This document shows, piece by piece, positions 1 through 6,411 of a stretch of 15,721 nt of DNA (position 1 is the first letter of the stretch; every line of letters begins with the position of its first letter). The DNA is from Legionellales bacterium. Its GTDB lineage: Bacteria; Pseudomonadota; Gammaproteobacteria; Eutrophobiales; Eutrophobiaceae. The position numbers and the translations under genes are program-made. Below the pieces are notes generated by a model. The model was not told where the DNA came from. It ran no database searches and saw nothing but the letters and a program-made list of their open reading frames with translations. The stretch is taken from contig PBJS01000005.1 of the NCBI GenBank assembly GCA_002721165.1, positions 81,705 through 97,425 on the forward strand, written 5' to 3'.

Positions 1-911
1 ACTTCTGCCTCTTCTTTCTCCGGATTATGGGCTAAAATACGTAGTGAGTCTTTACTAAACCCCACTTTTACCCCGCGGTATTTTTCATTCGAAAGAATAG
101 CTGCTCGCGCCAAACTATTTTTTAACTCCTCTCTGTTTGCCGTCAGTACTGTTTCGCTTAGTTCTGGTATGACACGCTGATAATCCGGAAATTTTCCGTC
201 TATAAGCTTGCTTGTGAACGATAGGTTGTCGCTTGTTATCTGTATATGGTTCTTACTGATCTTAACATTGGCCTCGTTTTCACTCGTTTGAAGCAGCCGT
301 ATTAATTCTGTGACACCTTTTCTTGGGACTATTACTTGCCTCGTCTCCTCGCTGCTTTTTTTTATGTCGGTTTCGTCAAAAGCCAGTCGGTGTCCGTCTG
401 TCGCAACCGCTTTTATGCTCTTATCGGCTACCTCCAGTAACAGCCCATTGAGATAGTAGCGCACATCTTGCTGAGCCATTGCAAACTGTGTGTTTGTGAG
501 TAAATTTGTAAGTTTTTCATGGCTTAAACTAAAATCAACTGCCTCATCTGTAATATCAATCACCGGGTATTCTTGCGCTGGAAGTGTCGCTAATGTAAAC
601 CTGCTCTTACCAGATTTGATTAGCGCTTTTTCGTTTTGTATATCGAATTCAAGCGTTGAGTCTTCAGGCAAAGCCCTGCAAATATCTAGTATTTTTTTTG
701 CGGGCAATGTAAGCCTTGTTGTTTGATCAAGTTTTGCCTCAACGTGTACAACCAGCTCAACCTCCATATCAGAAGCTGTTAATGAAATCGAGTTAGGCTT
801 TATTTCGAGGAGTAAGTTAGAAAGAATTGGTAATGTTTGGCGTCGCTCAACATTTCCGCTCACGCATTGCAAACATGGCAACAGAACAGATCTTTTAATA
901 TTAAAATTCAT
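1..911 (-). CDS. dnaN: DNA polymerase III sliding clamp (beta subunit), partial: C-terminus off the left edge
   Basis: The beta clamp forms a ring around DNA that tethers the replicative polymerase. Translating the minus strand from the ATG at 911 gives an open frame of 303 codons with no stop before the window edge. It begins MNFNIKRSVLLPCLQCVSG, and further in it shows beta-clamp landmarks: QTLPILSNLLLE near residue 25, DGHRLAF near residue 140 and SNEKYRGV near residue 280. The E. coli protein has 366 residues, so roughly 60 C-terminal residues are missing only because the window ends. The start is supported by AAGGG at 919-923, seven bases upstream. It lies downstream of dnaA on the same strand, as usual, with the AT-rich candidate origin between them. 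The family assignment is secure. Confidence 0.96.
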   Translation of the reverse strand, partial: MNFNIKRSVLLPCLQCVSGNVERRQTLPILSNLLLEIKPNSISLTASDMEVELVVHVEAKLDQTTRLTLPAKKILDICRALPEDSTLEFDIQNEKALIKSGKSRFTLATLPAQEYPVIDITDEAVDFSLSHEKLTNLLTNTQFAMAQQDVRYYLNGLLLEVADKSIKAVATDGHRLAFDETDIKKSSEETRQVIVPRKGVTELIRLLQTSENEANVKISKNHIQITSDNLSFTSKLIDGKFPDYQRVIPELSETVLTANREELKNSLARAAILSNEKYRGVKVGFSKDSLRILAHNPEKEEAE

Positions 912-918
912 ATATATA

Positions 919-923
919 CCCTT
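919..923 (-). promoter_or_regulatory. Shine-Dalgarno site of dnaN
   Basis: AAGGG on the minus strand lies seven bases before the ATG at 911. It fixes the dnaN start in an otherwise AT-only leader. Confidence 0.7.
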
Positions 924-944
924 ATTACTACTGTTATTAGCTAA

Positions 945-953
945 TGTGTAAAG
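945..953 (-). promoter_or_regulatory. weak DnaA box
   Basis: The minus strand reads CTTTACACA, one mismatch (first base) from the relaxed consensus TTWTNCACA. It is significant only because it lies beside two better boxes in an AT-rich origin candidate. Confidence 0.3.
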
Positions 954-1015
954 TTAATAATTAATTTTTTCTATATAAATCATATGTTTAAATGGTTTTT
1001 TTCTTTTTATATGTT

Positions 1016-1024
1016 TGTGGATAT
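1016..1024 (-). promoter_or_regulatory. DnaA box, one mismatch
   Basis: The minus strand reads ATATCCACA, one mismatch (first base) from the strong box TTATCCACA. It sits in the middle of the AT-rich stretch, inverted relative to the perfect box at 1081-1089. Confidence 0.5.
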
Positions 1025-1080
1025 TTTAATTTATATTGTTAATAACCTGTTAATTAATTTTTTTACTCAGCAATGTTTTT

Positions 1081-1089
1081 TTATCCACA
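1081..1089 (+). promoter_or_regulatory. perfect DnaA box
   Basis: TTATCCACA matches the high-affinity DnaA box exactly. It lies nine bases beyond the dnaA stop codon, at the edge of the AT-rich dnaA-dnaN gap. Confidence 0.7.
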
Positions 1090-1097
1090 ACAAACTC

Positions 1098-2447
1098 TCA
1101 AGACGTTAATAAATTTACTAAGTTTGAATAATCTTCTTCGATAGTACTATCTGTCTCTCTCAACTCTTTTATTTTTTTGTAGGCGTGAATGACTGTTGTA
1201 TGGTCTCTACCGCCAAACGCATCTCCTATCTCTGGAAGGCTATGATTTGTAAGATCTTTTGTTACCGTCATGGCCATTTGCCGCGGCCTCGTAATAGAAC
1301 GGTTTCTTCTTTTGGAGAGTAAATCGGCAACCCTAATTTTATAATATTCCGCAGTTATTTTTTGTATGTTTACTAGTGTTATCTGTTTGTCTTGAATTTT
1401 TAGAAGATCTCTTAAAGCGCTTTTTGTGAAATCAAGCGTTATAGCCTGTCCCGTTAAGTTTGCGTTTGCAACAACCCTGTTTAAGGCGCCCTCAAGCTCT
1501 CTAACATTAGAGCGGAAGCGCTCAGCGATAAAAAAAGAAACGTCATCAGCAAGCGCAATGTTTGATTGTGCCGCCTTTTTTCTTACTATAGCAACACGCG
1601 TTTCAAGTTCCGGCGGCTCAATTTGAACAGTTAGCCCCCAGCCGAAACGCGATTTTAGCCGCTCTTCTAAGCCCCCAACCTCTTTTGGATAGCGGTCGCA
1701 TGTCAAAATTATCTGATGTTGTCCTTCTAGCAAAGCGTTAAAAGTGTGAAAAAACTCTTCCTGCGATCTCTCTTTTTTTGCAAAAAACTGAATATCATCA
1801 ATAAGTAGAGCGCTCAGCGATCTGTAGTATTTTTTGAATTTATTAATTTCGTTGTGCTGTAGGGCGGCAACCATGTCAGCAACAAATCTTTCGGAGTGCA
1901 AATAGGCGATATTTGCTCCTGGGTTTTTGTTTAGGATAAAAGAGCCAATTGCTTGCATCAGGTGAGTTTTTCCTAACCCAACACCACCATAAATAAACAG
2001 AGGGTTGTAGGCGCCCCCCGGGTTTTGTGCAACCTGAATCGAGGCGGCTTTAGCTAGTTGGTTTGATTTTCCTTCAACAAAAGAGTCAAAAGTGAACGAC
2101 CGGTTCAAATTACTTATAATACTAACGGTTTTTTTCTTTTCTTTGCCGGCGTCTCGCAACCCCTGTTTTATGGGGGCAGCCTGTTGATCTGTTTTTGCCG
2201 TGCGGCTACCAACATCAAGCCTAACCAAAACTTTTTCTTGCCCCGGGTTTTTGTTCGACAACAACTCTTCAATCCTTGACAAATAGCGCTCACTAATCCA
2301 GTTTTGTACGAAGCGGTTCGGGGCGAGAAGATGAACCGCATTGTTGTTTTCTACCACATGAAGAGGGCGGATCCACGTGTTGAATTGTTGCGCGGTGAGC
2401 TCACCCTCTAGTTGTTGTAAACAACGTTTCCATGGAGTTAATTCCAC
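1098..2447 (-). CDS. dnaA: chromosomal replication initiator DnaA
   Basis: DnaA binds DnaA boxes at oriC, oligomerises with ATP and opens the AT-rich DNA for helicase loading. The 449-residue product has all four domains. Domain I (about 1-85) contains QQFNTWIRPL. A charged linker follows. The AAA+ domain has Walker A GGVGLGKT at 154-161, Walker B LLIDDIQ at 214-220 and the sensor-2 segment FRSNVRELEG at 311-320. The domain IV DNA-binding signature GDAFGGRDHTTVIHAYKKI is at 408-426. The start is GTG, as in E. coli dnaA, supported by GAGG seven bases upstream. The next in-frame ATG would cut into domain III. Length is typical for the family. The gene is divergent from rpmH and upstream of dnaN. 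A perfect DnaA box overlapping its likely promoter suggests autoregulation. Confidence 0.98.
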   Translation of the reverse strand: MELTPWKRCLQQLEGELTAQQFNTWIRPLHVVENNNAVHLLAPNRFVQNWISERYLSRIEELLSNKNPGQEKVLVRLDVGSRTAKTDQQAAPIKQGLRDAGKEKKKTVSIISNLNRSFTFDSFVEGKSNQLAKAASIQVAQNPGGAYNPLFIYGGVGLGKTHLMQAIGSFILNKNPGANIAYLHSERFVADMVAALQHNEINKFKKYYRSLSALLIDDIQFFAKKERSQEEFFHTFNALLEGQHQIILTCDRYPKEVGGLEERLKSRFGWGLTVQIEPPELETRVAIVRKKAAQSNIALADDVSFFIAERFRSNVRELEGALNRVVANANLTGQAITLDFTKSALRDLLKIQDKQITLVNIQKITAEYYKIRVADLLSKRRNRSITRPRQMAMTVTKDLTNHSLPEIGDAFGGRDHTTVIHAYKKIKELRETDSTIEEDYSNLVNLLTS

Positions 2448-2454
2448 AAACTGC

Positions 2455-2458
2455 CCTC
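2455..2458 (-). promoter_or_regulatory. Shine-Dalgarno site fixing the GTG start of dnaA
   Basis: GAGG on the minus strand is seven bases upstream of the GTG whose last base is 2445. No ATG nearby gives a full domain I, so this site decides the start. Confidence 0.7.
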
Positions 2459-2491
2459 GTCGAAAAAAAGAAATGGAAGAGAATGTTTAAT

Positions 2492-2521
2492 TTTATACCT
2501 GATGAAGAGAGTTATCCACAA
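2492..2521 (-). promoter_or_regulatory. likely dnaA promoter, -35 overlapped by a DnaA box
   Basis: On the minus strand, TTGTGG (2516-2521) and TATAAA (2492-2497) are separated by 18 bases, a fair sigma-70-type match. The -35 hexamer shares six bases with the DnaA box at 2512-2520, so bound DnaA would compete with RNA polymerase. The transcript leader would be about 40 bases. This is inferred from sequence only. Confidence 0.45.
2512..2520 (+). promoter_or_regulatory. perfect DnaA box upstream of dnaA
   Basis: TTATCCACA matches the strong consensus exactly, between the divergent dnaA and rpmH genes. It may be an autoregulatory operator for dnaA, part of oriC, or both. Confidence 0.7.
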
Positions 2522-2557
2522 CAACAAACTAAATTTTTATTTAAGTAAGGATATAAA

Positions 2558-2587
2558 TTGACATAATCATTAATGCAACAGTAACAT
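2558..2587 (+). promoter_or_regulatory. likely promoter of the rpmH-rnpA-yidD-yidC block
   Basis: TTGACA at 2558-2563 is a perfect -35 hexamer. It is followed after 18 bases by TAACAT at 2582-2587, four of six matches to TATAAT. That would start transcription about 35 bases before rpmH. This gene usually has a strong promoter in proteobacteria, which agrees with the perfect -35. Confidence 0.5.
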
Positions 2588-2629
2588 ATGCGCCCTTTTA
2601 AATGCAGCACAATAAATTAGGTTTTCGGC

Positions 2630-2764
2630 ATGAAACAAACATATCAACCAAGCAAACTTAAACGAAAAAGAAACCACGGGTTTCGTGCTCGTATGCAAAG
2701 CCGAGCCGGAAGACAAATAATAAAAGCAAGAAGAAAAAAGGGCAGAAAACGCCTTTCAGCGTAA
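2630..2764 (+). CDS. rpmH: 50S ribosomal protein L34
   Basis: L34 is a small, very basic protein of the large ribosomal subunit. The 44-codon frame starts MKQTYQPSKLKRKRNHGFRA and ends in a lysine- and arginine-rich tail closing RKRLSA. This is the usual L34 sequence and length. The ATG follows a modest AGG at 2619-2621. It is divergent from dnaA and sits six bases before rnpA, an order conserved across many bacteria that links ribosome and RNase P synthesis to the replication origin region. Identification is essentially certain. Confidence 0.97.
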   Translation: MKQTYQPSKLKRKRNHGFRARMQSRAGRQIIKARRKKGRKRLSA

Positions 2765-2770
2765 AAATTA

Positions 2771-3124
2771 ATGTCGATGCCTTCAGTTGCGGAGCGTTTT
2801 CGGTTTTACAATAGGTTAAAACGGCCAGAAGAATTTGCGGCGGTTTTTTCCTCTCGAAACCGATCAAGCGATAATTTTTTTTTGTTTTTAGCAAAAAACA
2901 ACAACACTAACTTAGCCCGGCTTGGCCTGGCCGTGCCAAAAAAAAACATTTCAAGCGCAGTCGAGCGAAACCGAATAAAACGATTTATTAGAGAAAGTTT
3001 TCGCTTACAAAAAGGTAGATTAAGAGGGAAAGACGTTGTGGTGTTTGTAAAAAAACAAGTTGACATAAAACAAGCTAAGATAGGACAAGTGCTAGCAAAA
3101 CACTGGAACAAAATAGCAACATGA
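2771..3124 (+). CDS. rnpA: ribonuclease P protein component
   Basis: This is the protein cofactor of RNase P; it helps the catalytic RNA bind and cleave tRNA precursors at their 5' ends. The 117-residue product is basic and carries the family signature RNRIKR at 66-71 followed by FIRESFR. An N-terminal FRFYNRLKRPEEFAAVF segment matches the family's first strand. The start could be the ATG at 2771 or the in-frame ATG at 2777; neither has a clear Shine-Dalgarno site, and coupling to rpmH six bases upstream is likely. Its stop overlaps the yidD start (ATGA, 3121-3124), implying translational coupling. Confidence 0.95.
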   Translation: MSMPSVAERFRFYNRLKRPEEFAAVFSSRNRSSDNFFLFLAKNNNTNLARLGLAVPKKNISSAVERNRIKRFIRESFRLQKGRLRGKDVVVFVKKQVDIKQAKIGQVLAKHWNKIAT

Positions 3125-3351
3125 AAAATATACTCGTCACGTTTATTGTCCTTTATCAACAGTATATAAGCCCATACACGGTGGCTAGGTGTAGGTTTTA
3201 TCCAACATGCTCAGAATACGCGAGGCAGTGTTTCGTTAATCACGGGGCTTTTAAAGGAACTCTTTTAGCGTTCGCTCGACTATGCCGATGCAACCCTCTT
3301 TTTGGGGCCGGCGTTGATCTTGCACCCGAAGGAAAACAAAAAAAAGGATAA
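3121..3351 (+). CDS. yidD: membrane protein insertion efficiency factor YidD
   Basis: YidD is a small, peripheral inner-membrane protein that helps YidC insert membrane proteins. The 76-residue product shows the family pattern: an N-terminal hydrophobic helix containing YQQYISP, then CRFYPTCSEYA at 24-34, and a C-terminal CRCNPLFGAGVDLAPE block. The family's usual second glycine of the late GG pair is replaced by GAG, a minor change. It overlaps rnpA by four bases, and its last codons contain the ribosome site for yidC, so translation of the block is tightly linked. Confidence 0.95.
   Translation: MKNILVTFIVLYQQYISPYTVARCRFYPTCSEYARQCFVNHGAFKGTLLAFARLCRCNPLFGAGVDLAPEGKQKKG
3344..3348 (+). 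promoter_or_regulatory. Shine-Dalgarno site fixing the TTG start of yidC
   Basis: AAGGA lies in the last codons of yidD, six bases before the TTG at 3355. It supports the rare start codon over the in-frame ATG at 3406, which would remove the N-terminal membrane anchor. Confidence 0.7.
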
Positions 3352-3354
3352 ACA

Positions 3355-5019
3355 TTGGAAACAACAAGATTTTTATTGCTCATCTCTCTGGGGCTTGTTT
3401 TAACTATGATTTGGCAGGCCTGGGTTGAGGATTATGGCTACATAAATGAAACCAGCATCACTAGCTCTATCCCAGAAGAAGCCAAGAAAAATAATATCTC
3501 ACCCCCACAAACAACAACCCCTCTTCTCGAGATAGAAAAAAGCTCAGTGCCAGTTGTTGGAGGTTTTAGCGAAACAGAGAAAAGGGAAAAAATAAACGTA
3601 ACTACAGATGTGCTCGACATTGTTATTGATACAGCAGGCGGCACGGTGGAGTATGTTGCTTTAAATAAATACCCGGTCTCGAAAAAAAATCCAGACGAAA
3701 AAATTGTTCTATTGCAACAAAACGAACAAGATGGTTTTTATTTGATGCAGGGGGGGGTTTTAAGCAAAACCAGCAACATTACCCCTGACACTGTTTTTTC
3801 GGCCGAAGAAAATAACTATTTGCTTGAAAACAACCAGAGTGTTTCGGTTCCTCTTTATCACACTTCTGCAGAAGGAGTTAATACAAAGAAAACCATAACT
3901 TTTTATAAAGGGCAATATGTAGCAGACGTAAAATATGAAATAGAAAATCGAACACAAGAAGATTGGGTTGGCAGGGCATACGCAGAAATAGTGCGCACAA
4001 AACAAAAAGAACGAGAATCAAAATTTATCTACACATACACGGGCGCAGTTATATCAACACCTGAAAAGCGCTATGAAAAAATAAGTTTTGGCGATATTGA
4101 AGATGACGATTTAAAGATTAAAACTGCCAACGGTTGGGTTGCAATGCTGCAACATTATTTTCTAACGGCCATAATTCCAGATAAAAAAGAAGAGACTCAC
4201 ACCTATTACACACGCAAAGGAAACAACAGAAGCTATATTATAGGGGCAGCTACACCGACAAAAGAAATAATGCCGGGCGACAGAGACGTACTAACACACC
4301 GTATTTATTTTGGGCCCAAAGAACAAAAAGAGATTGAAAAAATTGCGGAGGGTTTAAGTTTAACTGTTGATTACGGAATTTTTTGGTTTCTTGCGAAACC
4401 ACTGTACTGGTTACTAGATTTTATTAATAGCTATACCAACAATTGGGGCTGGTCAATAGTGTTGGTTACAGTAATTCTTAAACTAATTTTTTATAGGCTA
4501 TCAGCAGCCGGGTATCGCTCAATGGCAAACATGAGAAGAGTACAGCCTAGATTAGTAGCTCTAAAAGAAAGATATCAGGACGACCGCGCACAATTGAATA
4601 AAGCAATGATGGATATTTATAAAAAAGAAAAAATAAATCCGCTCGGTGGTTGTTTTCCAATTCTTATACAAATCCCCGTATTTATTTCTTTGTATTGGGT
4701 GCTGCTCGAAAGTGTTGAGCTAAGGCAAGCGGATTTTGTTTTGTGGATAGATGATCTGTCAATCGCGGACCCGTTTTTTGTTTTGCCTTTGATAATGGGG
4801 GTTACGATGTTTGTCCAGCAAAAACTTAACCCGGCGCCGATGGATCCGATACAAGCAAAAGTTATGTCTATTTTGCCAATAGTTTTCACGGTATTTTTTG
4901 CGTTTTTTCCAGCCGGACTAGTTTTATATTGGGTTGCTAACAATATCCTTTCTATTGTGCAACAATGGGCTATAACTCGTAGTATAGAAAAGACGAGCAC
5001 ACACAAACCTACAAAATAA
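3355..5019 (+). CDS. yidC: membrane protein insertase YidC
   Basis: YidC inserts and folds inner-membrane proteins, alone or with SecYEG. The 554-residue product, against 548 in E. coli, has the Gram-negative layout. An N-terminal membrane helix (about 5-22, ending MIWQAWVEDY) is followed by a large periplasmic domain (about 40-335). The conserved insertase core with several membrane segments starts near residue 341. Core landmarks include KINPLGGCFPILIQIPVFISLYW and a late FPAGLVLYWVANN. The start is TTG; METTRFLLLISLG aligns with the usual N-terminus, while the first ATG would delete the helix. The gene lies three bases after yidD. A run of eight G at 3750-3757 in the periplasmic domain keeps the frame (codons for QGGV). 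A basic C-terminal tail is present but short. Confidence 0.97.
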   Translation: METTRFLLLISLGLVLTMIWQAWVEDYGYINETSITSSIPEEAKKNNISPPQTTTPLLEIEKSSVPVVGGFSETEKREKINVTTDVLDIVIDTAGGTVEYVALNKYPVSKKNPDEKIVLLQQNEQDGFYLMQGGVLSKTSNITPDTVFSAEENNYLLENNQSVSVPLYHTSAEGVNTKKTITFYKGQYVADVKYEIENRTQEDWVGRAYAEIVRTKQKERESKFIYTYTGAVISTPEKRYEKISFGDIEDDDLKIKTANGWVAMLQHYFLTAIIPDKKEETHTYYTRKGNNRSYIIGAATPTKEIMPGDRDVLTHRIYFGPKEQKEIEKIAEGLSLTVDYGIFWFLAKPLYWLLDFINSYTNNWGWSIVLVTVILKLIFYRLSAAGYRSMANMRRVQPRLVALKERYQDDRAQLNKAMMDIYKKEKINPLGGCFPILIQIPVFISLYWVLLESVELRQADFVLWIDDLSIADPFFVLPLIMGVTMFVQQKLNPAPMDPIQAKVMSILPIVFTVFFAFFPAGLVLYWVANNILSIVQQWAITRSIEKTSTHKPTK

Positions 5020-5040
5020 TTTGGTTGAGCGGTTTATGCA

Positions 5041-6390
5041 ATGCCATCAAACAAAGATACTATAGCTGCCATTGCTACCCCTTCAGGAAGAAGCGGGATC
5101 GGTGTAATCCGGGTGTCAGGAAATAAAAGCCAAAGAATCTATCAGTCGTTTATAGGCCAAGAGCCTGAAAATCGGCGCGCACAATATTCATCCTTCAAGT
5201 CATCGGCGAACATAGTTCTGGATAAGGGCATCTCTATATTTTTCAAGGCCCCTATGTCGTATACGGGTGAAGATGTTGTCGAATTTTATGCGCATGGCAA
5301 TAGAACGATACTAGATATGTTATTGGAAGAAATTGTCACGCAAGGGGCAAGACTTGCGCGCCCGGGAGAGTTTACAGAAAGAGCTTTTTTAAATGGTAAA
5401 ATAGATCTTGTGCAGGCTGAGGCCGTTGCAGATTTAATTGACAGTAATTCGAAAAAGGCGGCTCACAGCGCAATGCAGTCTTTAGAAGGGGTTTTCTCTG
5501 AAAGTATTTTGCAGCTGAAAGAAAAAATTATTAGTGCAAAATCATTAATCGAAGCATTTTTAGATTTTCCTGACGAAGAAGACATTAAATTTGATGCACA
5601 CCCCGCATGCAAAAACATTAAAGAGTGTTTAGGTTTATTAGATAGCACACTAATCAAAGCAAAAAAAGGAAGAATGTTAGATCATACTCCTTTAATTGTC
5701 ATAGCAGGCCGACCTAACGTCGGCAAGTCAACGCTTATTAATTATTTTTCAGGAAACGACACCGCTATTACCTCAGAAGAGCCGGGCACAACCCGTGATG
5801 CTATAAGAGAAAAAATTTTATTGATGGATCGACCGGTTACTTTAATTGACACAGCAGGGCTGCACCACACGGACAGCCATCTAGAGGTAAAGGGAATAGA
5901 AAAGACACACAAAGCAATAAAGCAAGCCGACCTTGTACTGTATTTAATTGATTACAATGCGACAGCCAAAAACGCAAACGAAGAAATAAAAAAATATTTG
6001 CCTGCAGACGTAAAATATATTTTAGTTAGGAATAAAATAGACTTATACAACAAAAAAAGCGCAAAAAAAGAGATAGACAATAATAAATGTAATGTGTCAG
6101 CTAAAACAGGGAAGGGGATTGAAGGCCTGATAAAAAAAATTCAACAAGCTCTTGATTTAAATATAGAAAACGAGGATGTAGTTTTTGCAAGACAGAGGCA
6201 TATTGATGCGTTAAAAGCCGTTAAAAAACTCTTAGAAATATCATTGTTGAGCATAGAAAATGAAGAAGGGCTAGAGGTTGTTGCAGAGCCACTACGCGAA
6301 AGTCTTTTAATTTTTGACGAAATTGTTGGCAAAACAACGACAGATGATATCCTAGAAAATATATTTTCAAGTTTTTGTATCGGGAAATAA
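5041..6390 (+). CDS. mnmE: tRNA uridine-5-carboxymethylaminomethyl modification GTPase MnmE
   Basis: MnmE works with MnmG to modify the wobble uridine of certain tRNAs. The 449-residue product has the complete architecture. The N-terminal folate-binding domain starts DTIAAIATPSGRSGIGVIRV and includes PGEFTERAFLNGKIDL. A helical domain is interrupted by the G domain. G motifs are GRPNVGKS (223-230), GTTRD (249-253), DTAG (270-273) and NKID (331-334). The protein ends in the hallmark FCIGK, whose cysteine is conserved. The start at 5041 gives the expected N-terminus; only a weak GAG precedes it. It follows yidC by 21 bases, the usual order. The partner gene mnmG, often nearby, is not in this window. 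Confidence 0.98.
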   Translation: MPSNKDTIAAIATPSGRSGIGVIRVSGNKSQRIYQSFIGQEPENRRAQYSSFKSSANIVLDKGISIFFKAPMSYTGEDVVEFYAHGNRTILDMLLEEIVTQGARLARPGEFTERAFLNGKIDLVQAEAVADLIDSNSKKAAHSAMQSLEGVFSESILQLKEKIISAKSLIEAFLDFPDEEDIKFDAHPACKNIKECLGLLDSTLIKAKKGRMLDHTPLIVIAGRPNVGKSTLINYFSGNDTAITSEEPGTTRDAIREKILLMDRPVTLIDTAGLHHTDSHLEVKGIEKTHKAIKQADLVLYLIDYNATAKNANEEIKKYLPADVKYILVRNKIDLYNKKSAKKEIDNNKCNVSAKTGKGIEGLIKKIQQALDLNIENEDVVFARQRHIDALKAVKKLLEISLLSIENEEGLEVVAEPLRESLLIFDEIVGKTTTDDILENIFSSFCIGK

Positions 6391-6411
6391 ATATGTTAAA
6401 AGAGCTTTCAA

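Larger units (their letters stand above)
912..1097. other. oriC: dnaA-dnaN intergenic region, candidate oriC
   Basis: This 186-base gap contains no gene. The 120 bases at 961-1080 have only 19 G/C, consistent with a DNA-unwinding element. One perfect DnaA box lies at 1081-1089, and one-mismatch boxes lie at 1016-1024 and 945-953 in the opposite orientation. A short perfect inverted repeat, GTTA-A-TAAC, sits at 1038-1046. An AT-rich stretch flanked by boxes beside dnaA and dnaN is the classic origin layout. However, many relatives of this gene order have oriC on the other side of dnaA, and that gap also has a perfect box. The region must also carry any dnaN promoter. The origin call is inference from position and composition. 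Confidence 0.5.

Noticed and set aside
490..726. 78-codon plus-strand open frame
   Set aside because: It lies antisense inside dnaN, has no ribosome site and no recognisable domain, and the dnaN reading is secure.
1038..1046. GTTAATAAC inverted repeat as a terminator for dnaA
   Set aside because: Four-base arms of almost pure A/T cannot make a stable hairpin; it is mentioned only as part of the origin candidate.
1426..1626. 66-codon plus-strand open frame
   Set aside because: It is antisense to the DnaA AAA+ domain and is a by-product of that gene's codons.
2441..2450. TTCCACA beside the dnaA start as another DnaA box
   Set aside because: It has two mismatches to the relaxed consensus and overlaps the GTG start codon, so chance is the better explanation.
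2658..3159. two minus-strand open frames opposite rpmH and rnpA (2658-2894 and 2806-3159)
   Set aside because: Both are antisense to clearly identified genes, with hydrophobic low-complexity translations reflecting lysine- and arginine-rich sense codons.
3438..5006. three minus-strand open frames inside yidC (3438-3644, 3760-4005, 4617-5006)
   Set aside because: They are antisense to yidC with no independent start signals or domain features.
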